Assembly: GCA_029721515.1 (NCBI GenBank)
Contig: CM056550.1
Location: 17,669,119 to 17,733,118, forward strand
DNA length: 64,000 nucleotides
From: Synanceia verrucosa
Lineage: Eukaryota; Chordata; Actinopteri; Perciformes; Synanceiidae
Direction: 5' to 3'
In this document: piece after piece, positions 46,601-55,484 of the stretch
How the letters are laid out: each line of letters starts with the position of its first letter
Position numbering within the stretch: position 1 is the stretch's first letter
Translations under genes and position numbers: made by a program
Notes under the pieces: model-generated
Database searches by the model: none
The model's input: only the letters and a program-made list of their open reading frames with translations
Told to the model about the DNA's origin: nothing

Positions 46601-49600
46601 TTTTGCTCTTTTTGGTTTACCTCAACTTGGATGACTGAGAACCTACACAGACTTATCTTATCTTATCTTATCTTATCTAACTCTCATAAAAAATAAGCAT
46701 ATTTCCCAAACTCATCCTAACCCTTGGCTCTCTGCTCAGGTCAGTTGTAGATGGAAGTGTTCGGCGTTACCTGTTACCTGTACGGCTGCACTCTCAGTGG
46801 CGAGCGCCCTTCTTAGCTCTCTTGGGCTTCACTCTGCAGCCGCTGAAGGCGCTGCTGTCTCTCACTTGCTTTCCTTTCTGCTGAGGTGGAGATGCACACA
46901 CTGCGTCCGGACGGTTGCGGCTGGAGTCCATCCACCTGTGGGCAGAAAGCAGAGGTCTGAGCTGTTCGAGGCGTCGTGCAGCCTGGCTGAGCTGCCGGCG
47001 TGGCTCTCACCTGCGCAGTGGCGCTAGCTGGCAGGTGCAGCTCCACGGGTTGTTGGAGAGGGTGAGGTTGGTGATGGTGCCGTAATCGAGGCTTTTGGGA
47101 AGGATCCTCAGCTTGTTGTTCTCCAGGTTCAGTGTCTTGACCGCCGTCACTCCAGTGAACGCACCGTCAGAGAACTAGAAGAAGACAAAGACATGTAATG
47201 TTCACACATGAAGATGCTGGCCGTCAGCAGCAGTTTGGGGTTTGATGTTGACGTTTAGAGATGAAGTCGTTGATAAAAACATGGTTCACTCCTTGTGTCG
47301 GTTTGATCGCTGCAGGCCGATGAAAGCCTCCTGTCATCCTCCCTCCTTCAGCAGCGCTCATGTAAACACAGTCACTTCTTCTTCATCTGTTAGGGTGCTA
47401 AAAGCTACAGAGAGGTGCGAAGAGGAAGAGGAGGGCGGATGAGAGAGGAGCTTTGAAGGCTTGTTTTCTGTGAGGCTGTTTGGAAATTTCCACTGTGGAG
47501 CGACAAGAGGACGTCTGCCATCTCCAAGCAATGGAAGATGGACGACTTCCAGCATGGCCGAGGTGTTTTCGCTCGCTCTGTCGTCTCCCTCTTTGCCAGG
47601 AAGGCTCGCAAAGAGCCCAATTGTCCATTCAAGCTAAAAATACTCCTGTTCATGCACCTCTGGAACACCCTGCCTCTATTTACCGGCCTGCTCACCCCTC
47701 CTGACCTGTTTACCTTCCCCTCCAGGTGAAGGTAGAAAAGGCACCGTGCTGAAAATAACACCTGTGTACAGTAATAATTATCTTCGGACATGCTTGGCCG
47801 GGGTCCAGCAAACAAAAACACTCTAAAAATAACCGTATTTGGCTGGACGATGGTTTAACGTTTGCCGTCTCCTGCTGCTTCCACCTGGATCTCATACAGT
47901 CCAGGTTGTTATTTCACAGTTTCCCCCTCTGGGATAAGTCCATACTGTGGCACAGGTAGTCTCAAATATTGGATTAACCTCAAGTATGAAGCTAATGTGC
48001 TCTCAGGAATGTGTGAGAATGAAGCTCGGTGCAGCAAAGAGCTCAAACTGTACGATCTGCTGTGGAAACATCTGTTTCCTGTTTCTGATATCTAAAGATT
48101 AAAACGCTGCACTGGTGTCCAACCTGACTTAACTGCTACACATTTATTAGTGGTGTAAAAAGGAGCCGACCTTCTGGAAATGAAATAATAAAAAAGTAGA
48201 TAAAGTCGCAGTGGTCATATCTTAAAGTTCAGTTCACATAAAAATAAAAAAAAAAAAAGTGTCATTCTCCAAACTACCGTGTAATTATTAAAAAGAGACT
48301 TTATCAGTTATTCCTTAAATAAAAAATGTGTCTCAGTTTCCCAGAGCTCATGTGCAAAACTTCAGTTTACAGTCATATAAAACGTCCTAAGGAAAGACAT
48401 TTCAATTTTAAATTATCATCGTAATAATAATAGTTGTGATTATTTTCCTGTCAAAGTTTCAGCTCCATCCTCCAAAATCAACACTGTCGTCATGACTACA
48501 TTGGATTGATTTGGATTATTATTTGATCATGAAAAAAAATGGTGCATTGATTGATTAATGGATTAATTAATGAACCTCAGTGTGAGCTGTGTGAAAAATG
48601 GCTGTTGGCTGCAGACAGAGGGGTGTGGACGCTGGCACGATGAACTCCAGTCCAGATGTTTGCCAGAGCAAAACAAACAAACAAACAAACAGATATTACA
48701 GACTCACAGTATACAGCATAGAGGCCTTTTCATGAGACGAACATGCTGTTAAGAATTTGAACTATTTTATTGAATGTTGAGGATTAAATTCAATTTGATT
48801 TTCTCTCTTGAAATCTGAAAACACTCGGAGCAGATAAAAGCTGTTAAACACTAAAAGATGCGTGTTATTTTGATCTAAAAACATCTTTTTAGCCGCAGGA
48901 GCTTTCTCTGTTTTCGCACACTGACCTTCTCCAGCCCCATGTTGTCCAGGTAAAGTTTCTCCATGTAGCGCCCAAAGCTCTGGAAGGCCACGTCCGGGAT
49001 GCTCCTCATGGGGTTCCTCCCCAGCGTGAGCTCCTCCACCACTCGCAGTTTGCTCATTGCTGCGGTGGGATAGGTGGACATCCTGTTCCTGTCCAGGTGC
49101 AGTATAGCCAGGTTCTCCACGTCGTCCAGAGAGCCCGGCTGCAGGGTCGTCAGCTCGTTGCCGCTCATGTGCAGCCAGCGCAAGTCTTTGGCGCCCGTAA
49201 AAGTCCCCGGCCGCAACTCCCGGAGCTTGTTGTCGTTGAGCTGCAGGATGAAGAGGTTGATCATGGGGGAGAAGATGCCCTTGGCGAGGTCGCTGATCTG
49301 GTTCCCATCTAGGTAGAGGTAGGTGAGCTCGGTCAGGTCCTCGAAGGCGCCGGGCTTGATGCTGCTGATCTCGTTGTTGGACAGGTAGAGGTAGATGAGC
49401 TTCTTCAGCCCCTTGAAGGCCTGGGAGCCGATCTCTCGGAGCTGGCAGTGCTGCATGTGCAGAGAGATGAGCCCCTTGCTTTCACTGAAGGCGCCGGTGG
49501 GGATGCTGCCCAGGTTGTTCCTCTGCAGATTCAGCAGACGGGTCACCTCCGACACCCGGGGGATCCTCTTCAGCCCGACGCTGTCGCAGATGACGTGCTG

Positions 49601-52600
49601 GAGGTCGCCGTGGCAGTGGCACAGGCTGGGGCACTGGCCCGGGGCCCCCTGCACCGCGGGGCCCAGGACCAGGAGGCAGGTCCCCAGCAACAACCAGCTC
49701 ACACAACGCATGCTGACGAGCTGGTTCGCTCGGTCAGAGTGTCCAGACTTTGAGCAGAAGAAGCAGAAAGAGGCCTGCTGGATGAAGCAGAGAGGATCTC
49801 TGGAGTGTTTGTGTTGAGAGAGAAGGAGTGAAAAGGTGAGTGAGTGGAGGAGGACGGCCGGTCAACGGAGCACACAGCTCTATTTATAACATTTACTGGA
49901 GGGAAAAAACCAGGAGGGCTTGCCAGGATGTTAGGGTGAGAGGTTTGCAAGAGGAAGTCAAGTGTCTGTGAGAGTTTAACCCTGAACGAGCAGGAAGACG
50001 ACGTCGGCTTCTCTTATGCAGAACATAGACGGACGTTCGATAATCCGCCGTCTGTGAGGAAAGCTTTAGTCTGCAGGTAAACGTCGAACAACGTGGCGGG
50101 TCAGGCTCCCAGACGCTGCCATTGTTTTTCGTCTGCGGTGGCAGGAAAAGGAGCCACTCCTGTGCAGCTGTTTTATAACCCATAATACTCTCCAGATGCT
50201 GTTTCAGGTCATAACAATGAGAGGTACAAAGGTTTAAGTTTTAGATGCCACTTTACATTCCTGCGTGCTCTTATGTAAAGGTCTTTTTCAGTCCAAGCTG
50301 TGAGCTGTTAAGGTGATCGATGCTCTCAGGTTTCAACAGATTTTTCAAAGTCTGTCAAAAAAAATGAATTTGAACCAGAAGAAGTCAGAACAAAGCTCCA
50401 GGTATTCATTACACCTGCTTTTAATAGGAAAGGAAGGTTTGGTTTTGCTTTGTTGGCTTCAGGTGGATGAACCCACCCAGGAGAAAAGGAATCTAGAGTT
50501 TACTTAACAAATCTAACATTTTATTGGGAAGATGGACCCCTCCCTGATTTTCCAGGTTTGGTTCTCTCCTCTAAAATGTCCTGCAGCTCCTGTTTGTCTT
50601 CAATCTGAAGGTATTTTTATTTCTGCTGAATGGATGCAGAAAGTAGAGTAGTTGAGTAAACATGGAGCTGAAATGAGGACTCAGTACTCAGAAATGTAAT
50701 CAGCAACTTCAGTAATCGAGTAGTTGTTGTAGTAAGTACATTATAATAAACATGAATAAATATTATTATAGGAAGATGTTCTGTTTTATATCACTGTGAA
50801 CTTAAAACATCTGGATGCTGCTCTGTTGGTCAAACAAAACAGATTATTTATCTTATGTTATCATGTTTTGTTATATTAACTATCTTGGTATTGATTACTG
50901 ATAAGTTTGCTTAGATTTTTTTAAAATGTTGGATTTTGAGTTGAGCCAGTCCATCTGTGTTTAAAGGCTTCTAGTAATTCTAGTTGGTGTTTTATTTTAA
51001 TTGCAATTTGATTTTGTTTTGTTTCTGTTATTTATAAAATAAAATATAAATATAAGCAAAATTTAATATATCATATAAACATTTATCTGAATGGTGAGCT
51101 TCATCAGTGTTTTTCTTATTGAGTTCTTATGTTAAAATCGTCTTTTTAACACTTTCAGGAAACATCTTAAGACAAATCATTTATTATCATTTGATCTGGT
51201 CCTCTCATGTTAAGAATTGTCCCAGTCTATTGTATTTATCTTGTAAAAGCTCCGTCTGCAGTGTCAATATCAGCCTTTAATTTGCACAGAAACATTGAAC
51301 TCAGTATGTGTGTGAGACAACCAAAGGAACATATTTTAAAAAACTAAAGGTAAATTGGGTTTAGTTATGTTTTCCTGCAAGATATCAATATGATATTAAG
51401 TCATAGTAATTAAAACAATCAAAGTATAGTGTTCCATGAATGATTATAGTATATTATGTAAAACAAAAATCATAAAAAAGTCATAATGTAGCATGTGGAA
51501 AATTTCATGAAAAAAGTCATAGTATAGTATGTCAAAATTTTTGGAAAAAAAATTATATTGTAAAATATTAAAAAGAATTATTTAAAAATTAGTTTAATTA
51601 AAAATTAATTAAAATAGTCAAGGAATCATATTTTTTTGGGGAAAAAGTCATGTTGTGAAAAAGTAAATAAAGCAGTCAAAGTATAGTATTCCATGAATAA
51701 TCACAATATTTTATGTCAAAACATAGAACCACTTCCTGTTTGTGTGTTTGACAGATCGGTTACGGCACCACGGAGAACAGCCCCGTGACGTTCTGCGCCT
51801 CCCCGACCGACAACCTGGAGAGGAAGACGGAGACCGTCGGCTACATCATGGACCACATAGAGGTGCTCCAACATGAAGACATGATGCAGAAATACATTAT
51901 TACATGTCAAGAAACAATAACCTGCACATTCAACAAAATTAAAATACAAGTACTGTACTTCACTGCACGTTTGAGGTACTTGAGTATTTATGTTGTTATT
52001 AAATTTATTACTTTATACGGCATCTCAGTACTTTTTACTGCACTTGTGTATCTACCAGCCAGGAGTTACTGTGCAGTTTAGAGTTTATTTAACTCTGATC
52101 CTGACACAATAGAATTATATTATGTTTTATTAAACAGGTATTTTCATGTTATAATTAACTTTGTGTTATAAATAACTGATGTATGATCTGCTGCTGCTCA
52201 GGCTAAGATCGTGAACCCTACGACAGGAAAGGTGCAGCCTCTGGAGACAGTGGGGGAGATCATGATCAGAGGCTACTGCGTGATGCCGGGTTACTGGGGC
52301 GACGAAGCCAAGACACAAGAGTGCATCACTAAAGACGGCTGGTACAAAACTGGGTGAGTGGAAAGTCAATATCTATCCTGCACAAAGCATCAAGAAGAGT
52401 AAATATGAGTGTGAGAGAACCACAGGAAAATATTTAAGAAACAAAGTTAATTATGTTTTTGAAAAAAAAATGTCACAGTGTAGTATGTTGAACATTTTTG
52501 GAAAAAGTAATATTGTAAAACATTAAAAGAAGGTATGAAAAAAGTGTGTCAGGAACATATTTTAAAAATGAAAAGTATTTTTTTTTGGTTTTCCTGTTTT

Positions 52601-54693
52601 TTTTTCCTGCAGAGTCATTCCATGAGCAGGCATAGTATGTCATAAAATTATATAAAAAATAAGTCATAATATAGCATGTGGAAAAAAGTCATAGTATGTC
52701 TGAAATTTTTGAAAAAAATAATATTGTAAAATATTTTAAAAATTAATTCGAGCAGTAAGGTTATAGTAGACAGAGTAGAGTTTTTTCAAAATATAGTATT
52801 CCATGAATAGTTATGGTATAATGTGTCTTAAAAAATCATAGCGTAGCATGTTGAAAATATCATGAAGAAAACAGATTTTAGTATGTAGAACATTTCTGGA
52901 AAAAAGTCATATTGTAAAATGTTAAAAGAAAATATGACTTAAGAGTGTAAATATGTGTATGAGACATATTTTAAATAGTTTGGTTTTTTTAATGTTGAAA
53001 TATTTTCCTGCAGAGACATTGGCAGCATGGACGCCTACAGCTACTGCCGAATCGAGGGCAGGATTAAAGACATGATCATCAGAGGAGGAGAGAACATTTA
53101 CCCGGCGGAGATCGAACAGTTCCTGCACACACACCCCAAAGTCAAGGAGGCACAGGTGAGCTCAGATGACTGTCTTAAACGTGTCAGGATGTGATCGTTA
53201 CCTTTGTGTTTTTCCTCTTGCTGCAGAGCTTCATGTTCTTCTCTGTTTGTCGTCAGGTGGTCGGAGTGGAGGACCCCCGTATGGGTGAAGAGGTCTGTGC
53301 CTGTATAAAACTGGTGGATGGAGTGGACTGCACCGAAGAAGAAATCAAAGCTTTCTGCAAAGGACAGGTGACAGGCCCAGTTGACTTTTTAATAATTCAT
53401 AATGAGCTGTAAATTTTGTTTTCTTCGAGTCAAACATGTTTTGAAAGAATGTGCTTCATCTCTTCTACTCAGATCGCTCACTTCAAGATCCCTACCTACG
53501 TACTGTTTGTGACCAGCTACCCGCTCACCATTACTGGAAAGGTAAGAGCTAGAACAGTGTATTCAGGTATGCAGCAGTGGTGTACCATTAACACTCAGAG
53601 CATGTAAGAAAATGCTCAACAGAATCATATTGTAACATATTTAAAATCTCAAAGTATATTATTCCATGAATAATCACAGTATACAGTGTTATGTCAAAAA
53701 AATATAAAAAAAAAGTCATAATATAGCATGTTGAAACTTTAATAAAAAAAACTCATAGTATAGCATGTCAAAAAATGTCAAAATTATTTTAAAAAAGTAT
53801 ATTGTTAAAATGTTAAAAAATAAAATACTCAGTATAGTATTCCATGAATTATTGTAGTATATTATGTATTATAGCTTGTTTAAAATTTCATGAAAAAATA
53901 GTCATAGTATGTTGAAATTTTTAGAAAAAATAATATTGTACAGATTTTTTTTTAAAACATAATTAAAACAGACAAAGTATAGTGTAGCATGTTGGATTTT
54001 TTTGAAAAAATAATATTGAAAAATATTTTTAAAAATAATTAAAACAGTCAACATATAGTATTTCATGAATAATCATAGTATATTATGTCAAAAAAATAAA
54101 AAAGTCAAAATATAGCTTGCTGGAAATGTCTTGAAAAAAACACAGTATAGTATGTTGAGAATTTTTGGGGAAAAAAAGTCACGTTGTAAAATGTTTAAAA
54201 AGTAATTAAAACATTTGAAGTATATTATTCCATGAACAATCACAGCTTATAATGTTGAAAAATATCATGAAAAAGTCATAATATAGCATGTTGACAATTT
54301 GGGGAAAAAATAAGATTATAAAATTGTAAAAAGATTGTAAAAAAATTAAAACAGTCAACACAGTATTTCATTAATGAACATAGTATATTATGTAGAAAAA
54401 AATACAATAGTGCAGCATGTTGAACATTTTATAAAAAAAAAAAAAAAAAAGTCATATGTCACAAAAAGTCACAGAAACAGTCATAGAACAGTGTTACCTT
54501 AATAGTCATTGTATATGTTGAAAAATATGACAAAAAAATAATTCATTTTAATTTTCAGAAATCTTGTTTAATGACGCCTCACACAGTTGAACTGTTCCCC
54601 TTCAGCTGATTTTTCTGTGTCGTCTTTCAGATCCAGAAGAATAAACTCCGTGTGGAGGCTGAGCAGCAGCTCGGACTGAAGCAGCAAAAATAA
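29799..54693 (+). CDS. acsf2: acsf2, mitochondrial acyl-CoA synthetase family member 2
   Basis: ATP-dependent ligase of the ANL superfamily that activates medium-chain fatty acids to acyl-CoA in mitochondria. Sixteen coding exons: 29799-29911, 31880-32075, 34417-34545, 35305-35358, 35444-35562, 38074-38236, 39996-40091, 40569-40720, 42984-43075, 43197-43273, 51755-51862, 52202-52353, 53014-53155, 53257-53367, 53473-53541, 54631-54693. Together 611 aa (human 615), frame intact. The N-terminus (MIPKFALSAGSLRNNSLSRS) is basic and Ser-rich like a mitochondrial targeting peptide. Motifs in order: GDRLGVWGPNTYEW; P-loop TSGTTGTPKGAT, split by intron 6; PLYHCFGSVGG; YGTPTMYIDM; YGTTENSPVTF; GRIKDMIIRGGENIYPAEIE; C-terminal catalytic Lys in LTITGKIQKNKLR. 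Introns are repeat-rich, and intron 10 (about 8.5 kb) houses chad on the opposite strand. Confidence 0.96.
30830..30890. repeat. TA-rich simple sequence
   Basis: 'ctatatatatatgcagtatg' and 'tatgcatatatatacacag' in acsf2 intron 1. The rest of that intron (29912-31879) shows nothing I recognise except a (CTGT)n run near 31224-31250. Confidence 0.8.
32385..32760 (+). repeat. Common percomorph dispersed repeat
   Basis: 'caattttatttgtatagccc', 'aatatcacaaatta', 'gggctttacagtctgtacag', 'gacaaggaaaaacaccccc', 'aacctcaggaagagcgacag', 'aggagggatccctcttcagg' and 'agacatgcaatagat' follow in the order of a repeat seen throughout spiny-rayed fish genomes. Non-coding, in acsf2 intron 2. It is the best single hint at the host group. 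Confidence 0.75.
33684..34145 (+). repeat. Dispersed repeat family, copy C (interrupted)
   Basis: Left part 33684-33800 ('agcgtcaggtgtttacctcc', 'taaattaacagtattac') and right part 34008-34145 ('tctttaatcaaaatgaca', 'gcagaaaaaatatcaaagca') match copies A and B, with about 200 bases of other sequence between. Confidence 0.65.
34573..34621. repeat. (TG)n microsatellite beside the acsf2 exon 3 donor
   Basis: Uninterrupted GT repeat of about 49 bases that starts only about 27 bases after the 5' splice site at 34546. Confidence 0.95.
36374..36424. repeat. Perfect hairpin, 23-bp arms, 5-base loop
   Basis: 36374-36396 and 36402-36424 are exact inverse complements; the loop is TTATG. In acsf2 intron 5. 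Confidence 0.95.
36812..36850. repeat. Perfect hairpin, 17-bp arms, 5-base loop
   Basis: 36812-36828 (CATCCAATCACAGGCAG) and 36834-36850 are exact inverse complements; the loop is GGTCA. In acsf2 intron 5, about 390 bases after the first hairpin. Confidence 0.95.
37480..37960. mobile_element. LINE-derived fragment with (TTA)n edge
   Basis: Starts at a TTATTA run and 'gcctttatttaaccaggta', a widespread fish repeat edge, then 'gcccagttcagttcgtactt', 'ggaatgattcccagaatgg' and 'ccatagtcaataacagg', which look like an antisense non-LTR retrotransposon segment. Full of stops. It ends about 110 bases before acsf2 exon 6. Confidence 0.45.
38285..39150. repeat. Three copies of one repeat, third inverted
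   Basis: Copy 1 (about 38285-38620) and copy 2 (about 38646-38800) share 'attaaagctcttcagaccca', 'ccaccagactcc' and 'tcacagaacaca'-type blocks in the same order. Copy 3 (about 38930-39150) has them inverted ('ggagtctggtggctttgaag', 'agagctttagttccctg'). In acsf2 intron 6. Confidence 0.75.
39803..39828. repeat. Perfect small palindrome, 12-bp arms
   Basis: CTTAACTTAATT and its exact inverse complement are separated by AG, in acsf2 intron 6. Confidence 0.85.
41606..42123. mobile_element. Non-autonomous DNA transposon with GGTGCTTTTCC terminal inverted repeats
   Basis: Left end 'ggtgcttttcctcaggcatg' and right end '...tagtggaaaagcacc' are inverted, and the sub-terminal 'gcacggtacggcacgg' is mirrored by 'gtaccgcaccgtgccg'. 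The core includes 'gtacctggtactgggtact' and 'ctgattggccaacgagtgtc'. An internal open frame at 41875-42111 resembles no protein. No clear target-site duplication was found. In acsf2 intron 8. Confidence 0.75.
43315..43790. repeat. AT-rich tandem duplication, 187-bp period
   Basis: 'tctgcattaaactaatattt' occurs at 43387 and again 187 bases later, flanked both times by 'gtgactaatatttaatatct' and 'aatattattattaatta'. About 2.5 copies at the start of acsf2 intron 10. Confidence 0.7.
44231..44310 (+). repeat. Dispersed repeat family, copy D (partial)
   Basis: 'agtgtcaggtgtttaccacc' followed by 'gctgtattgctgattac' matches the left blocks of copies A-C. In acsf2 intron 10. Confidence 0.6.
44977..45412. 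mobile_element. Non-autonomous element, 'gtcccgatcc' family, copy 2, with inner triplication
   Basis: Starts 'aggggtgtcccgatccc' and ends 'actgggacccct', imperfect terminal inverted repeats. The inside holds about three tandem copies of a roughly 130-bp unit ('ggttattttgcacttt...tttatgttaaactggtgg'). Related to 11578-12105. Confidence 0.65.
46251..46280. repeat. (AGCTT)n pentanucleotide repeat
   Basis: Five AGCTT units and a sixth AGCTG unit, in acsf2 intron 10 and downstream of chad. Confidence 0.9.
46490..46614. repeat. Long hairpin downstream of chad
   Basis: Left arm 46490-46537 and right arm about 46571-46614 are inverse complements of about 44 bp with a few mismatches (core AACTGGACTAGCTTAAG against CTTAAGCAAGTCCAGTT), with an AT-rich loop. 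On the chad strand it starts about 180 bases after the stop codon, so it may lie in the chad 3' UTR. Confidence 0.85.
46794..49711 (-). CDS. chad: chad, chondroadherin (nested in acsf2 intron 10)
   Basis: Secreted small leucine-rich repeat protein of cartilage and bone matrix that binds collagen, integrin and heparan sulphate. Three coding exons on the - strand: 49711-48926, 47174-47011, 46935-46794; 363 aa (human 359). A signal peptide (MRCVSWLLLGTCLLVLGPAV) leads to the N-terminal cysteine cap CPSLCHCHGDLQHVIC, about ten LRRs (LIYLYLSNNEI, LTYLYLDGNQI, LFILQLNDNKL, LRWLHMSGNEL) and the C-terminal cap NNPWSCTCQL...CASPP...FSGC. The tail KPKRAKKGARH is basic like the human heparin-binding end. 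Splice sites are canonical and phases fit. The position corresponding to human integrin-binding WLEAK reads WMDSS. Nesting inside acsf2 in antisense is the same as in human. Confidence 0.95.
49881..49888 (-). promoter_or_regulatory. chad: TATA box of chad
   Basis: On the - strand this reads TATAAATA, about 170 bases before the ATG, which predicts a transcription start near 49855 and a 5' UTR of about 140 bases without an intron. Confidence 0.65.
51380..51720. repeat. Satellite-related degenerate repeats, acsf2 intron 10 end
   Basis: Repeats of 'agtatagt.ttccatgaat', 'aaaaagtcataatgtagcat' and 'atagtatgtcaaaatttttg', a composite also found in the following introns. The block runs to within about 30 bases of the exon at 51755. 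Confidence 0.8.
52440..52930. repeat. Satellite-related degenerate repeats, acsf2 intron 12
   Basis: Same composite: 'cacagtgtagtatgttgaac', 'gtcataatatagcatgtgg', 'agtattccatgaatagttat'. Nearly the whole intron between the exons at 52202 and 53014 is of this kind. Confidence 0.8.
53610..54540. repeat. Satellite-related degenerate repeats, acsf2 intron 15
   Basis: Five or more rough units with 'attccatgaataatcacagt', 'gtcataatatagcatgttga' and 'catagtatagcatgtcaaaa'; spacings between CCATGAA motifs vary (178, 221, 167, 140). It fills almost all of the last intron. Confidence 0.85.
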
Positions 54694-55360
54694 GGAGGAC
54701 GAGCACAGATGAAGGAATTACTGCAGACTGAGTCCCACAAACATCAACCAGGACCAAACACTCATTACATCACAGCCATGAGAGCATCTTAAAGCCTGAT
54801 GAGAAAGAATGGCTGGGTACCAAGTCACATGTTGTAACCAGCTGTTAAAGGTTAAATAAGTTCATGAAGGGGCCCCTGGTTAACTCACCTGGGAGAGCAG
54901 GGGCCCCAAGTACCAAAGCAGAGTCAGCCTTTCAGGATGATCACTATTTCTGTCAAATAAAGGCTGGAGCCCAAGAAAATCTTTAAAAATAAAGCCATGA
55001 AGAGAACAAAACCTACAATGAAGTAATCCTACTCACAGCCTGATCCACCTTCTTCCTCTGTGCCTTTTATTTAGTCCAGTTTGAGGAGGTTACTGAGCCC
55101 TTTTTTTAATTAAACAATGTTTTTGTGACCGTTTTTTTAAGGCTCATGTCTTCACAAGGACCTATCAGGTGTGGGGTTGAGGGCCCCTCACAGAGCAGGG
55201 AAGCTGGAGGGTATTTAGAGACAGACGTTCACATTGTTGGTTTTAGTCTCTTCATTTAGTTTGTTGACAATAACATCATCTTATCATTTTACATTGTCCC
55301 CTGTATTAATGTACAGAAGGTCTGATAGAAATGTGAAAATAAAGTATCCTGAAGATCAGC
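54694..55360 (+). other. acsf2: acsf2 3' UTR
   Basis: Non-coding sequence after the stop with AATAAA-type signals near 54956, 54989 and 55338-55343; the last, followed by GC-richer sequence, would give a 3' UTR of about 650 bases. Which signal is used is not visible. Confidence 0.55.
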
Positions 55361-55484
55361 GCAGAGCGTGTTGTCGGTCCACTCAGTTCTCCACACTTCT
55401 TCTTCTTCATCCTGCAAGAAAATGTCTAAATATTTTACATCAACATGAAAAGAATTATGTAAAACATTATTAAAAGTTGAAAAA

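Noticed and set aside
47398..47821. 138-aa and overlapping open frames between chad exons 1 and 2
   Set aside because: They lie in a chad intron and match no LRR or other domain; the chad exons join in frame without them.
48926..49817. Several + strand open frames opposite chad exon 1
   Set aside because: Antisense shadows of a GC-rich LRR exon.
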